Positions 8,556 to 17,026 are shown, numbered from the stretch's first letter. The stretch is 53,943 nt of DNA from DASTOB01 sp035720425 (GCA_035720425.1 DASTOB010000093.1:1-53943); one strand, 5' to 3'. Numbers and translations are program-made. The notes: a model not told the origin generated them from the sequence alone.

Positions 8556-9767
8556 TCAGGCCGTCCTTCGTTCCGGGCTGTAGAGGGGCAGGCGCGCGAC
8601 GTGCGCGTCGAAGTACTCGTAGTGGTGGGTGACCGGCAGCTCCAGGCGCACGCGTGAGCCGGGCGACGCGAGGGCGAGCGGCACGCGGGCGAGGGCGATG
8701 TGGCGCTGGAGCATCGGTGAGTACATGAGGCTCGTCGCGTAACCGAGCTGCGCCCCGTCGTCGTCGTAGACGTAGTACTCGTCCTGGATCGGCGTGTGGT
8801 CCTTCGGCGGGACGAGGCCGGCGGCGGTGAAGTGGCGGTCGTAGTCGGCCCAGTCGAGGACGAGCCCGACGATCTTCCAGCGCGACGTCCGCTCGGCGAG
8901 CTCCCGTTCGATCGCCCGCCGGCCGATGAACGCGCGGTCGTCGCTGGTGAGATCGCGGAACATCCAGCCGAAGCCGAGCTCGATCGGCGTCGATCGCTCG
9001 GCGTCCGTCCAGGCGAAGCGGCTCGACCGGAAGTCGACGTCGAGCAGGAGCAGGCCGGCCTCGATCCGGGCCATGTACAGCGCGGTGAGGCCGAACGGCA
9101 GGACCCCGCGCCCGTCGCTCGCCTCCGTGACGGCATCCCAGGCGGCGATCGCGTCGGCGGCAGGGATCCACAGCTCGAAGCCGAGATCGCCGGTGTAGCC
9201 GGTCCGCGACACCGTCACCGGGCGGCCGGCGATCGTGGCCGTCGTGAGGCCGAAGTACGGCAGGACCGCGATGGCGGGATCGAGCGTGGCGAGGATCTCC
9301 CGCGAGCGCGGACCCTGGACGGCGAGCACGGCGTACTCGTCGGTCACCTCCTCGATCGTGACCCGACCGGCACGCCGTGCGGTCGCGACCAGCTCGCGGA
9401 AGTAGGCGAGGTTGGGCTCCGCGGCGGTGAGCAGGAACTCGTCGTCAGCATGGCGCAGGACGACGCCGTCCTCGACGACGAAGCCGCGATCGTCGCACCA
9501 CAGCGTGTACTGGGCGTGGCCCGGTCGGCAGCGCCGGATGTCGCGGGCGAGGACGCCGGCCAGGAACGCCTCGGCGTCCGGGCCGTGGATCCGGTACTTG
9601 TAGAGCGGCGACGTGTCGAACAGGCCGGCCGCGTTGCGCAGCGCGACGTACTCGAACTTCTCGCTCATCTGGTACTTCGTCGACACGAGGTGACCGGACC
9701 AGTGCTCCCACAGGCCGGTCCGGTTGAGCGCGCTCGTCCGCTCGTGGAACGGGGTCGTCCGGATCAT
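8556..9767 (-). CDS. GcvT-like folate-binding aminomethyltransferase
   Basis: A 403-residue protein of the T-protein/dimethylglycine-dehydrogenase C-domain family, which transfers one-carbon units to tetrahydrofolate. Seen are the N-terminal SEKFEYVALRNAAGLFDTSP, the GFVVEDGVVLR strand holding the catalytic-type Asp, VQGPRSREIL, and SRTGYTGDLGFELWIP. It is not the glycine-cleavage GcvT itself, as no GcvH or GcvP is present. Its FAD partner follows immediately, which points to demethylation of a sarcosine, betaine or methylated-xenobiotic type substrate. A TACCGT box at 9775-9780 lies 7 bases before ATG 9767, so the mRNA is probably leaderless. The WYL regulator diverges from it. Confidence 0.85.
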   Translation of the reverse strand: MIRTTPFHERTSALNRTGLWEHWSGHLVSTKYQMSEKFEYVALRNAAGLFDTSPLYKYRIHGPDAEAFLAGVLARDIRRCRPGHAQYTLWCDDRGFVVEDGVVLRHADDEFLLTAAEPNLAYFRELVATARRAGRVTIEEVTDEYAVLAVQGPRSREILATLDPAIAVLPYFGLTTATIAGRPVTVSRTGYTGDLGFELWIPAADAIAAWDAVTEASDGRGVLPFGLTALYMARIEAGLLLLDVDFRSSRFAWTDAERSTPIELGFGWMFRDLTSDDRAFIGRRAIERELAERTSRWKIVGLVLDWADYDRHFTAAGLVPPKDHTPIQDEYYVYDDDGAQLGYATSLMYSPMLQRHIALARVPLALASPGSRVRLELPVTHHYEYFDAHVARLPLYSPERRTA

Positions 9768-9832
9768 CGGCACAACGGTAGTCGCGACCCCCATCCCGGG
9801 CGCGTCGTGTTGCGGCCGGCGGGCCGCTCGAT

Positions 9833-9855
9833 AACATGGCGCAGGTTGTCATGTT
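9833..9855. promoter_or_regulatory. Inverted repeat in the GcvT-like/WYL divergent promoter
   Basis: AACATG (9833-9838) and CATGTT (9850-9855) are perfect 6-bp arms, 17 bases centre to centre. They lie between two divergent genes one of which is a DNA-binding regulator, the usual place for an autoregulatory operator. The right arm is just upstream of the TACACT -10 box of the regulator. Confidence 0.45.
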
Positions 9856-9873
9856 TCGCACTACACTCGCATC

Positions 9874-10851
9874 GTGCGCGCATCCCGCCTCGTCAACCTC
9901 CTGCTGCTCCTCCAGGCGCGCGGCGGGATGACCGCCGCGGAGCTTGGGCGCGAGCTCGAGGTGTCCGTCCGGACGATCCATCGCGACGTCGAGGAGCTGG
10001 CCAAGTCCGGGGTCCCGATCTACGCCGAGCGCGGGCCACACGGCGGCGTCCGGCTCGTCGACGGCTACCGGACGCGGCTGACCGGGATGACCGCGCAGGA
10101 GGCGGAGGCGCTGTTCTTCGGCGGCATGCCCGGGCCGGCGGCGGAGCTGGGACTCGGCACGGTCGTTGCCGCGGCACGGCTCAAGGTGCTCGCGTCGCTC
10201 CCGCCGGAGCTCCGGGCGCGGGCGTCGCGCCTCGTCGAGCGCTTTCACCTCGACGCGGCCGGCTGGTTCCGCCAGGGCGACGCGGTCCCGCACCTCGCGA
10301 GCGTCGCCGAGGCCGTCTGGGAGGGACGCCGCATCGAGATCGACTACGACCGCGGCGACCTGCGCGTCACCCGACCGATCGACCCGCTCGGCCTCGTCCT
10401 GAAGGCCGGCCTGTGGTACCTCATCGGGCGGACCGGCGACCAGCTGCGGACGTACCGCGTGGCGCGCATCTCGCGGGTCGCACCGCTCGGCGAGCGGGTC
10501 GAGCGCCCGACGGGGTTCGATCTGGCCGCCTACTGGGCGGAGTCGAGCGCGGCGTTCGAGCGCGATGCGCCACGGGTCGAGGTCGACGTCCGGGTGCGAC
10601 CAGAGGCCCTCGACCGACTGGCCGACGCAGTGGGTCGCCGTGTCGTCGACGAGGCCGTGCGCCTGCGTGGGCGCGATCCGGACGGCTGGCCGCGGCTCCG
10701 GCTTCGCCTCGCCTGGGACGACGAAGTGCCGCGGATGCTGTTCGAGCTGGGGCGGGACCTCGAGGTCGTGGGGCCACCGGACGTCCGAACCCGGATCATC
10801 GGGACGGCCCGTGACATCGTCGACCGCTACGCGGGCGGGCCGGCCGGCTGA
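9874..10851 (+). CDS. WYL-domain transcriptional regulator (YafY type)
   Basis: A 325-residue regulator. An N-terminal winged HTH (residues 1-55; AAELGRELEVSVRTIHRDVE is the recognition helix region) precedes a WYL domain at about 140-220 with its namesake tripeptide in GLWYLIGR, and a C-terminal WCX-like extension. WYL domains sense nucleic acids or small ligands. The start is GTG 9874, 6 bases after TACACT (9862-9867), so it is probably leaderless. Divergence from the GcvT/FAD operon and the shared inverted repeat suggest it controls that operon and itself. Confidence 0.9.
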   Translation: MRASRLVNLLLLLQARGGMTAAELGRELEVSVRTIHRDVEELAKSGVPIYAERGPHGGVRLVDGYRTRLTGMTAQEAEALFFGGMPGPAAELGLGTVVAAARLKVLASLPPELRARASRLVERFHLDAAGWFRQGDAVPHLASVAEAVWEGRRIEIDYDRGDLRVTRPIDPLGLVLKAGLWYLIGRTGDQLRTYRVARISRVAPLGERVERPTGFDLAAYWAESSAAFERDAPRVEVDVRVRPEALDRLADAVGRRVVDEAVRLRGRDPDGWPRLRLRLAWDDEVPRMLFELGRDLEVVGPPDVRTRIIGTARDIVDRYAGGPAG

Positions 10852-10901
10852 CGGGCCCGGGGGCCACGGCCCGAGCACCGGCCCGGGCGGTCTCGTCCCC
10901 C

Positions 10902-11057
10902 TCAGATCCAGCGTGTCGGGCGGCCCAGCCGATCCTCGTCCGCCGAGCGGCGCGAGTCGACGCCGACGTGGATCGCGGCGAGGCCGAACAGCCCCAACGC
11001 GACGGCGCCCAGGAGCAGCAGGAAGGCGGCGCCCGCCAGTGCACCGACGTCGTTCAT
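10902..11057 (-). CDS. Small single-TM membrane protein (51 aa)
   Basis: A 51-residue reading frame, MNDVGALAGAAFLLLLGAVA then a hydrophobic LGLFGLAAIHVGVDS and a charged tail SRRSADEDRLGRPTRWI. It is predicted as one N-terminal membrane helix with a cytoplasmic tail. Its ATG (11057) overlaps the stop of the 61-residue gene in the arrangement ATGA, a classic translational coupling, which is the main evidence that both are real. The family is unknown. Confidence 0.6.
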   Translation of the reverse strand: MNDVGALAGAAFLLLLGAVALGLFGLAAIHVGVDSRRSADEDRLGRPTRWI

Positions 11058-11239
11058 CGCACGGTGCCTCGCGCCGCGGAGGAGGGACGACCGATCTGGC
11101 GGAGCTCGGCGCGCGCGGTCGGCGACGGGTTTGCGACGTCCTCCCGCGCGTGCTTGAGGAGTGTCCGGGTGCGGACGTGCTCGCGAATTTCGCGTTCACG
11201 ATCCGCGTGGATGGCTCGGGCAAGTTCGGGTGAAAACAT
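11054..11239 (-). CDS. Small helical protein (61 aa), unknown
   Basis: A 61-residue protein. MFSPELARAIHADREREIRE begins a strongly amphipathic, arginine- and glutamate-rich helix (to about residue 40), ending with RQIGRPSSAARGTVR. This pattern of a small soluble helix followed by a tiny coupled membrane gene recurs in high-GC Gram-positives, as I recall, but no function is known. It diverges from the PAC2 gene; two tandem dyads at 11295-11314 lie between. Confidence 0.55.
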   Translation of the reverse strand: MFSPELARAIHADREREIREHVRTRTLLKHAREDVANPSPTARAELRQIGRPSSAARGTVR

Positions 11240-11294
11240 GGGACGCGGACCTCGCGCGACGACTCGTTCTGACGTCTCCGACGATACGCCATGA

Positions 11295-11314
11295 ACCTGC
11301 CAGGACCTGTCAGG
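11295..11314. promoter_or_regulatory. Two tandem 10-bp dyads (ACCTGYCAGG)
   Basis: ACCTGCCAGG (11295-11304) and ACCTGTCAGG (11305-11314) follow each other directly, each a near-palindrome built on CCTG-N-CAGG. The exact 10-bp period puts both on the same face of the helix. They sit in the intergenic region between the divergent 61-residue gene and the PAC2 gene and look like an operator for an unidentified factor. Confidence 0.4.
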
Positions 11315-11400
11315 AATAACCCGGACTGACGCCCCGCACGAGGACGCCACGGGTCGTTCGCCCGGCGAACGGTGAGCCGGCGAGCGCCTATGCTTTCGGG

Positions 11401-12252
11401 GTGACCCTCTACCGCCTCGACGAGCCCGACGATCTTGTCGCACCGACGCTCATCGCGGCCTTCGACGGCTGGATCGATGCCGGTTCCGCGTCGACCACGG
11501 CGGCCGCGCACCTCGCCGATGGCGGCGAGGTCGTGGTCACCTTCGACGGCGACGCCGTGTTCGACTATCGCGCCCGACGCCCGACGCTCGACATCGTCGA
11601 CGGGCGCCTCGCGGAGCTGACCTGGCCGGAGCTGACGATCCGCCGGGTGCGGATCGGGGAGCGCGACCTGCTCGTCCTGACCGGGGCGGAGCCGGACTAC
11701 CGCTGGAACGAGCTCGCCCGCGCCGCCGTGGAGCTGGCCAAGCGCCTCGACGTCGCCGCGTGGATCAGCATCGGCTCGATCCCGGCGGCGGTTCCGCATA
11801 CGCGCGAGGTGCCGATCCTGGGGTCCGCGTCACGCCCCGGACTCCTGCGCGGCGACGTGCGCGCCGGCCCGGACGGGACCCTGCGGGTGCCGGCCGCCGC
11901 GATCTCCGTGCTCGAGCACGCCGTGGCCGACGCCGGCTTCGATGCGCTCGGCTACTACGCGCAAATCCCGCACTACGTGTCTGGGCCGTATCCGGCGGCG
12001 GCGGTCGAGCTCCTTCGGGCGGTGTGGCGGCATCTCGATGGTGAGCCCGCGTTCGGTGAGCTCGAGACCGAGGCGCAGGAGCTCCGGACCCGCCTGAACG
12101 TCGCGACCGCCGCGGACGATGCGACCCGTACGTACGTCGAGCGGCTTGAAGCGATGGTCGACGAGGCCCGCCTGCCGTCCGGGGACGACCTGATCAGCGA
12201 GATCGAGCGGTTCCTCCGCGAGCGCGGCGGGGAGGGCACGCAGCGGCCCTGA
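11401..12252 (+). CDS. PAC2 family protein
   Basis: A 283-residue member of the PAC2 (proteasome assembly chaperone 2) family. It has the N-terminal LIAAFDGWIDAGSASTTAAA, then VWISIGSIPAAVPHTRE-like and YYAQIPHYVSGPYPAAAVEL blocks, and a C-terminal helical region. In bacteria with a proteasome these may act with ATP-grasp or proteasome partners, but the role is unproven. The start is GTG 11401, 6 bases after TATGCT (11389-11394), so it is probably leaderless. It runs convergent with the serine hydrolase. Confidence 0.85.
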   Translation: MTLYRLDEPDDLVAPTLIAAFDGWIDAGSASTTAAAHLADGGEVVVTFDGDAVFDYRARRPTLDIVDGRLAELTWPELTIRRVRIGERDLLVLTGAEPDYRWNELARAAVELAKRLDVAAWISIGSIPAAVPHTREVPILGSASRPGLLRGDVRAGPDGTLRVPAAAISVLEHAVADAGFDALGYYAQIPHYVSGPYPAAAVELLRAVWRHLDGEPAFGELETEAQELRTRLNVATAADDATRTYVERLEAMVDEARLPSGDDLISEIERFLRERGGEGTQRP

Positions 12253-12451
12253 CCAGGATGGGAGGGGAAGCGACGGACCGCCGTTGAGGCAGGATGCCGG
12301 CTCCGCCGCCGCCCGGCATCCCGCCGGAGGGTCGGCGCGCCGCCGGTCGAAGGTCTCGGTGTCCGGCGGTCCGTTCGCGTTGACCACACCGTAGGCCGCG
12401 AGCACCTTGACCCGAACCGGCCGAAGGTCGCCAACGCGCATGGACATTCGT

Positions 12452-12505
12452 CACGGGTTCGACGGGTTCGACGGGTTCGACGGGTTCGTCGGGTCCGACG
12501 GGCCC
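12452..12505. repeat. 9-bp tandem repeat (GACGGGTTC)n
   Basis: Six consecutive 9-mers, three of them exact GACGGGTTC (12461-12487) and the flanking ones each with one to three changes. They lie in the 285-base gap between two convergent genes. Because the period is a multiple of three all frames stay open through it, which creates spurious long frames here. The rest of the gap (12253-12451, 12506-12537) shows no gene. Confidence 0.8.
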
Positions 12506-12537
12506 GGCGGCGCGGACCGCGTCGGCCCGACCGCGGT

Positions 12538-13365
12538 TCAGGCGAGCGCCTCGAGTACCGCGTCGGACAGGGCGGGCCACGCCTCGACCGCCCACGGCCC
12601 GAAGGGTCGGTCGGTCAACACCGCGAGCGCCACGTCGGCCATCGGGTCGACCCACAGGAACGTGCCGGTGCCGCCGAAATGGCCGAAGGTCGACGCGGTG
12701 GTACGAGCCCCGGTCCAGTGCGGCTCCTTGCCGTCGCGCAGCTCGAACCCGAGGCCCCAGTCGAGCGGGTCGTAGCGGCCGAAGCCGGGCAGGATCCCGC
12801 GGAGGCCCGGGAAGGCGACCGACGTGGCCGCCGCGAACGTGGCAGACCGAACGAGCGTGGGCCGGAGCAGCTCCGCGGCGAGCGCCCCGAGGTCGCGCAG
12901 CGGGCCCACCAGCCCGTCGGACGGTCGACCGTCCAGCCGCGTGCTCGTCATCCCGAGCGGGTCGAGCACCGCGCGTGCCAGCTCGTGCCCACTCGAACGG
13001 CCGCGCCGCTCCGCGAGCAGCTCGCCGAGCCGGTCGAAGCCCGCGTTCGAGTAGATCCGGGTGGTCGCCGGCGCGGCGATCGGGTCGCGGCCCTCGAACG
13101 GCAGGCCGGACGCGTGACCGAGGAGATGCCGCACGGTCGCGCCGGGTGGTCCGGCCGGTTCGTCGAGGCCAACGAGCCCCCCGTCGATTGCCCGAAGCAC
13201 GGCGAGCGCGGTGACGAGCTTGGTGACCGACGCCCACCGGAACGGCCGATCGGCGTCGCCGACCGTCGCGACGACGCCACGCGGCAGGACGACGGCCGCC
13301 GCCGCGTGGTCGGCCGCCCACGACTCGATGAGCCGGAGCGCGTCGACGAGGCGATCGGCTGGCAT
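12538..13365 (-). CDS. Beta-lactamase-fold serine hydrolase (class C/EstB type)
   Basis: A 275-residue protein of the class C beta-lactamase/D-aminopeptidase fold. The Ser-x-x-Lys is S46-V-T-K49 (WASVTKL), the Tyr-x-Asn motif is in RIYSNAGFDRL, and the third motif is FGHFGGTGT near the C-terminus. It is shorter than true AmpC enzymes and lacks a signal peptide, so an intracellular esterase or peptidase is more likely than antibiotic resistance. The start is ATG 13365; upstream in-frame sequence is not conserved-looking. It diverges from the zinc metalloprotease. Confidence 0.85.
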   Translation of the reverse strand: MPADRLVDALRLIESWAADHAAAAVVLPRGVVATVGDADRPFRWASVTKLVTALAVLRAIDGGLVGLDEPAGPPGATVRHLLGHASGLPFEGRDPIAAPATTRIYSNAGFDRLGELLAERRGRSSGHELARAVLDPLGMTSTRLDGRPSDGLVGPLRDLGALAAELLRPTLVRSATFAAATSVAFPGLRGILPGFGRYDPLDWGLGFELRDGKEPHWTGARTTASTFGHFGGTGTFLWVDPMADVALAVLTDRPFGPWAVEAWPALSDAVLEALA

Positions 13366-13452
13366 GGCCGCATTGTCCCGCAACGAAACTGCCACACCGC
13401 CGGCCGGAGCGGACGGAGCTCCCGATGCCACCGCCGGTCCACGATCGCCGGC

Positions 13453-14316
13453 ATGACGTTCAGGCGCCAGACCCGGCTCGATCCGGGCCAGGTCCGCGAT
13501 GTCCGGGGCCGAGGCCTCCGCGGTGGCGGCCTGGCCGTCGGGGGAGGCGGCATCGGTCTCGTGCTCGCGCTCGTGTGGGTGCTCCTCGGCGGCGACGTCG
13601 GTGCGCTGGGCCTCGGTGCGACGACGGGCGATCCCGGGACCGGCAGCTCTACGCTTGCGCAGGAGTGCCGGACGGGTGCCGACGCGAACGAGCGCCAGGA
13701 CTGCCGCATCGTCGGGTTCGTCAACAGCATCCAGGCGTTCTGGAGCGACGAGTTCCGGTCCGTCGGCGAGTCGTATCGTCCGGCGGAGACGGTCCTGTTC
13801 ACGGGCGGTGTCGCGACCGGCTGCGGGACGGCGTCGTCGGCGGTCGGCCCGTTCTACTGCCCGTCGGACGAGCGGATCTACATCGATCTCGGCTTCTTCG
13901 ACGCGCTCGAGACGCGCTTCGGTGCGGAGGGCGGCCCGCTCGCTGAGGGGTATGTCGTCGCCCACGAGTACGGGCACCACGTCCAGCACCTCACCGGCGT
14001 CCTGCGGCCCGGCGGCGGCGGTGCCGGTGCCGACAGCGACGCGGTCCGCACGGAGCTGATGGCCGACTGCCTCGCCGGCGTGTGGGCCAACCACGCCGCC
14101 GCGACCGGCTTCCTCGAGCCCCTGACGGCGGACGAAATCGCCCAGGCGCTCAGCGCGGCGGAAGCGGTCGGCGACGATCGGATCCAGGCGCGCGCCGGTG
14201 GCGTGAACCCGGAGACCTGGACGCACGGCTCGTCCGAGCAGCGCCAGGCCTGGTTCCTGACCGGCTACGAGCGGGGCACGACGGCCGACTGCGACACCTT
14301 CGCCGCCGACCTGTGA
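13453..14316 (+). CDS. Neutral zinc metallopeptidase (YpfJ type)
   Basis: A 287-residue membrane-anchored peptidase of the YpfJ/neutral zinc metallopeptidase family. A short basic N-terminus precedes a Gly-rich TM helix at about residues 30-50 (GLAVGGGGIGLVLALVWVLL). The catalytic HEYGHH places zinc ligands at H171 and H175 with E172 as base; ELMADCLAGVWAN provides the downstream acidic ligand. The substrate is unknown. The family length is about 280-300 residues, so this is complete. Four cysteines outside the membrane could form disulfides. Confidence 0.9.
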   Translation: MTFRRQTRLDPGQVRDVRGRGLRGGGLAVGGGGIGLVLALVWVLLGGDVGALGLGATTGDPGTGSSTLAQECRTGADANERQDCRIVGFVNSIQAFWSDEFRSVGESYRPAETVLFTGGVATGCGTASSAVGPFYCPSDERIYIDLGFFDALETRFGAEGGPLAEGYVVAHEYGHHVQHLTGVLRPGGGGAGADSDAVRTELMADCLAGVWANHAAATGFLEPLTADEIAQALSAAEAVGDDRIQARAGGVNPETWTHGSSEQRQAWFLTGYERGTTADCDTFAADL

Positions 14317-14343
14317 CGGGCGGGTCGTCCCGCCACTCGGTGA

Positions 14344-15969
14344 TCAGGCGCGCGGCAGGCGCCGTACGCGCAGCGCAACGCCCAAACCGAGCGCCCGGCC
14401 CGGGTCGGTCGACACCGGCCCGACGAGCTCCTCGATGAGCCGGAGCCGGTTCTTCAGCGTGTTGTAGTGGACGAACAGCCGGCGGGCGGCGAGCGCCGCG
14501 TTGCGCGTCTCGAGGAAGACCTCGAGCGTCCCGACGAGGTCCGTCCGATGGCGTTCGTCGTAGGCGACGAGCGGGGCGAGCAGTGACGTTGCGAACTCGG
14601 CGAGATCCGCCTCCGGCAGGCCGACGAGGAGCCGGTCGACCCCGAGGTCCGCGTAGACCGTCGCGCCGCCGGCGCCGTTCCCCCAGCGCCCGATCTCGAG
14701 GGCGCGACGCGCCTCGGTCCATGACTCGGCGAGGGCGAGGGGGTCCGCGACCGATCGGCCGATGCCGATGCCGACGAGCCCGTCGGGAACGGTGCGTCGC
14801 GCCTCGTCAAGCAGCCGTGCACCGAGGTCGCGGAGGTCCGCCTCCCGCGGACCGGTCGGCGCGAGCGCTGCGACCTCCGCGCTGCGCTCCCAGATGATCG
14901 CGTTCCGGCCCAGGGCGCCACGGGCCGCCTCGGCGAGCCGCCGGCGCGCGCTCGTCTCGTCTGCCGTACCGGCAACCTGGGCGAACGGTCGATCGCCGAT
15001 TGCCTCGAGCCTGGCGATGACGACCGCCCGGGACACGCTCAGGTCCCAGCTGAAGGCGACCGCTCGTTCCGCGAGCACGGCTCGATCGACGTGGCCGGTG
15101 ACGAGCTCCTCGAGGCAGATCGCCTGGAACCGACGATCCGATTCGGCCACCGCCCGCGCCTGGACCTGGCGCAGCGCGGCGACCGTGGCGGCGTATTCGA
15201 TCGCCTCGACGTCGCCCTCCCCGAGCGTGCCGGCCTCGCCGAGGAGCACGAGGGCCCCGAAGCGCTCCGAGCCCACCCGAATCGGTTGGACGGTGAGTGC
15301 CCGCTCGCCCGCTCGAATGCCGATCGGATGCCCGTCGTCGTGGCCGTCGCCGCCGTCGTCGTCGGGGCCGGGCAGGGGGAGCGCCCGGCCGGCGCGCCCG
15401 ACGGCCTCCGAGCCGGTCGAACCGGTCTGGATCACCCCCGCCGCGTCGACGATGGCGACCGGCCGGGCGATCGACTCGGCGAGCGCCTCGGCGATCTGGC
15501 GCAGCCCGCCGCCCCCGAGCACGATCGCCGTGAAGCGCTCGTGGATCGCCGCCGTTCGCTGGAGCCGCGACGCCTGGGCGTTGAGGATGACCGTCAGGAC
15601 GGAGTTGATGATGTCGTTGAACGAGCTGTCCGGGGGCAGCTCGATGAGCGGGAACCCGAGCCGATCCGCGGCGGCGAGCATCTCGTCCGGGATCCGGTCG
15701 ATGTAGCGGGCCGGTTTGAGGGCGAGACCGGCGAGGCCGCGTCCGGCAAGCCCCGGCACGAGCTCGTCGAGGGCGGCCCGATCGTCGCGCAGCGGGTAGG
15801 CCGTGGTGAGGAGGAGCTCGTCCGCCTCGACCCACGGCAGGATGTCCGGGACCTCCATGACGTTGACGTGGCGGACGCGGCGATCGAGGCCGGTCGCGCC
15901 GGCCACGACGCGGGCGCCGTCGAGCGGCGCGAGCGCGAGGACCTCACGGAGGGGAACGCCGCCGATCAT
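14344..15969 (-). CDS. PucR-family transcriptional regulator
   Basis: A 541-residue PucR/CdaR-type regulator. The N-terminal PucR sensor domain (residues 1-125: GGVPLREVLALAPLDGARVV, VMEVPDILPWVEADELLLTT) is followed by a GAF/GGDEF-like middle part and a C-terminal HTH_30 helix-turn-helix (FLETRNAALAARRLFVHYNT LKNRL region, about 500-525). PucR of Bacillus controls purine/ureide catabolism. Here the gene diverges from the DUF2877-FdrA-DUF1116-carbamate kinase operon, making it the obvious local regulator. The start is ATG 15969, closely following its promoter (TTGACA at 16007-16002). A longer frame upstream would run through that promoter. Confidence 0.9.
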   Translation of the reverse strand: MIGGVPLREVLALAPLDGARVVAGATGLDRRVRHVNVMEVPDILPWVEADELLLTTAYPLRDDRAALDELVPGLAGRGLAGLALKPARYIDRIPDEMLAAADRLGFPLIELPPDSSFNDIINSVLTVILNAQASRLQRTAAIHERFTAIVLGGGGLRQIAEALAESIARPVAIVDAAGVIQTGSTGSEAVGRAGRALPLPGPDDDGGDGHDDGHPIGIRAGERALTVQPIRVGSERFGALVLLGEAGTLGEGDVEAIEYAATVAALRQVQARAVAESDRRFQAICLEELVTGHVDRAVLAERAVAFSWDLSVSRAVVIARLEAIGDRPFAQVAGTADETSARRRLAEAARGALGRNAIIWERSAEVAALAPTGPREADLRDLGARLLDEARRTVPDGLVGIGIGRSVADPLALAESWTEARRALEIGRWGNGAGGATVYADLGVDRLLVGLPEADLAEFATSLLAPLVAYDERHRTDLVGTLEVFLETRNAALAARRLFVHYNTLKNRLRLIEELVGPVSTDPGRALGLGVALRVRRLPRA

Positions 15970-15978
15970 GGCGATTGG

Positions 15979-16007
15979 AGAATGCGGACATCCGATCGCG
16001 GTGTCAA
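15979..16007 (-). promoter_or_regulatory. pucR promoter
   Basis: A perfect TTGACA (minus strand, 16007-16002) is followed after 17 bases by CATTCT (15984-15979). The transcript would start within a few bases of the pucR start codon. The -35 lies inside the inverted repeat at 15991-16020, which suggests autorepression. Confidence 0.5.
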
Positions 16008-16020
16008 TGTCGAAATCGGA
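15991..16020. promoter_or_regulatory. Candidate PucR operator
   Basis: TCCGATCGCG (15991-16000) and CGAAATCGGA (16011-16020) are inverted copies (8 of 10 positions complementary, TCCGAT/ATCGGA perfect) around a 10-base spacer containing the pucR -35. The same CGAAATCGGA element recurs six times (exact or one to three changes) after the end of this gene cluster, at 24161-24305. Confidence 0.5.
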
Positions 16021-16022
16021 CA

Positions 16023-16052
16023 GTGACGGACCCGGCGAGCCGGCCATACGAT
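16023..16052 (+). promoter_or_regulatory. Promoter of the ureide/oxamate operon
   Basis: GTGACG (16023-16028) and TACGAT (16047-16052) are 18 bases apart. The ATG at 16061 follows 8 bases after the -10 box, so the first gene is probably translated from a leaderless mRNA. The -35 abuts the candidate operator ending at 16020. Confidence 0.45.
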
Positions 16053-16060
16053 GAACGGCG

Positions 16061-17026
16061 ATGGAGTCGCGTCGCCGCCTCGATCCTCCCTCCCCTGCCG
16101 TCGCCGTGAGCACGCGCGTCGATCCCGTCCTCGCGCGGGCGGCGCGCCGGGCCGGCCCGGCCGGCCAGACCGGTCGGGCGGGCGCCGTGGTCGGCTGCGT
16201 GATCGCGGTGCACGCGAGCGCGGTCAACATGCGGATCGGCGAAGCCCTCGTCACGCTCGCTCGGGCTTCGGTCGGCGGGCTGCCGACCGGTATCGGCCTA
16301 GACGACGGGTTCGCGCCCCGCGATGCCGGCATTCGAACCGGCGATCCCGTCGACGTGTCGGGCACGATCGTCCGAGTCGGCCCGCTCGCCATCGATCTCG
16401 CCGGGGCCCGTCAGTGGTCGCCCCTCCTCCCCCATCGTCCGATCCCGGTCGACCTCGCCGAGCGCGCGGCGGTCCTCCGGTCGGCCGTCGAACCGCGCGG
16501 AGCCGGTAGGGCACCGCTCAGCGCGGCGGACCGTCGGCGGCCGACCGGACCCGCCTCCTCCCGGGGCGGGATCGACGACGTCCTCGAGATACGCATCCGG
16601 CGCCTGCGCGCTGCCGTACGGCGTGGCGGCGGGGTGGCGATCGCACGGGCCGGCCGCTCCCTCGTCGGTCTCGGCGCCGGTCTCACGCCGTCCGGCGACG
16701 ACGTGCTCGTGGGGCTGAGCGCCGCCTGGGCGGCGATCGGCGTCGGGGCGGGGGCCCGCCTGGCGGGCGAGTGGTCGACCTGGGCGGACGGACGGACGAC
16801 CGACGTGGCCCTCGACTTCCACCGGGCCGCGGCCGGCGGCGCGTACGCCGAACGGCTCCATGACGTGCTCGCCGCGATCCTCGCCGGGCCGGTCGACGCG
16901 ATCCCCGCGGCGGCCGAGCGGGCCGCGGCGTGGGGCGCGACGTCCGGCAGGGACACGCTGCGCGGCGTGTTGATCGGGCTCGAGGGCGCTGCCGCGGCGT
17001 CTCGTCCGATGGCCGGAGCGGCCTGA
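16061..17026 (+). CDS. DUF2877 protein, AllH (YlbF)-like
   Basis: A 321-residue DUF2877 protein. The signature GLGAGLTPSGDDVLVGL (about residues 206-222) is the most conserved part of this family, and RDTLRGVLIGLEGAA ends the domain. In E. coli the DUF2877 protein YlbF is encoded with FdrA, YlbE and carbamate kinase YbcF. Those four have been proposed to make up the oxamate carbamoyltransferase step of anaerobic allantoin use (renamed AllH, AllF, AllG and AllK). All four are adjacent here. The stop codon overlaps the FdrA start by one base (TGATG), indicating coupled translation and probably a complex. Confidence 0.85.
   Translation: MESRRRLDPPSPAVAVSTRVDPVLARAARRAGPAGQTGRAGAVVGCVIAVHASAVNMRIGEALVTLARASVGGLPTGIGLDDGFAPRDAGIRTGDPVDVSGTIVRVGPLAIDLAGARQWSPLLPHRPIPVDLAERAAVLRSAVEPRGAGRAPLSAADRRRPTGPASSRGGIDDVLEIRIRRLRAAVRRGGGVAIARAGRSLVGLGAGLTPSGDDVLVGLSAAWAAIGVGAGARLAGEWSTWADGRTTDVALDFHRAAAGGAYAERLHDVLAAILAGPVDAIPAAAERAAAWGATSGRDTLRGVLIGLEGAAAASRPMAGAA

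Noticed and set aside
12407..12775. Frame with repeated Phe-Asp-Gly
   Set aside because: It arises from the 9-bp repeat, lacks a ribosome binding site and overlaps the real serine hydrolase gene.
12538..13365. Antibiotic-resistance beta-lactamase
   Set aside because: It has the fold and motifs but no signal peptide and no AmpC-like loops, so resistance cannot be claimed.
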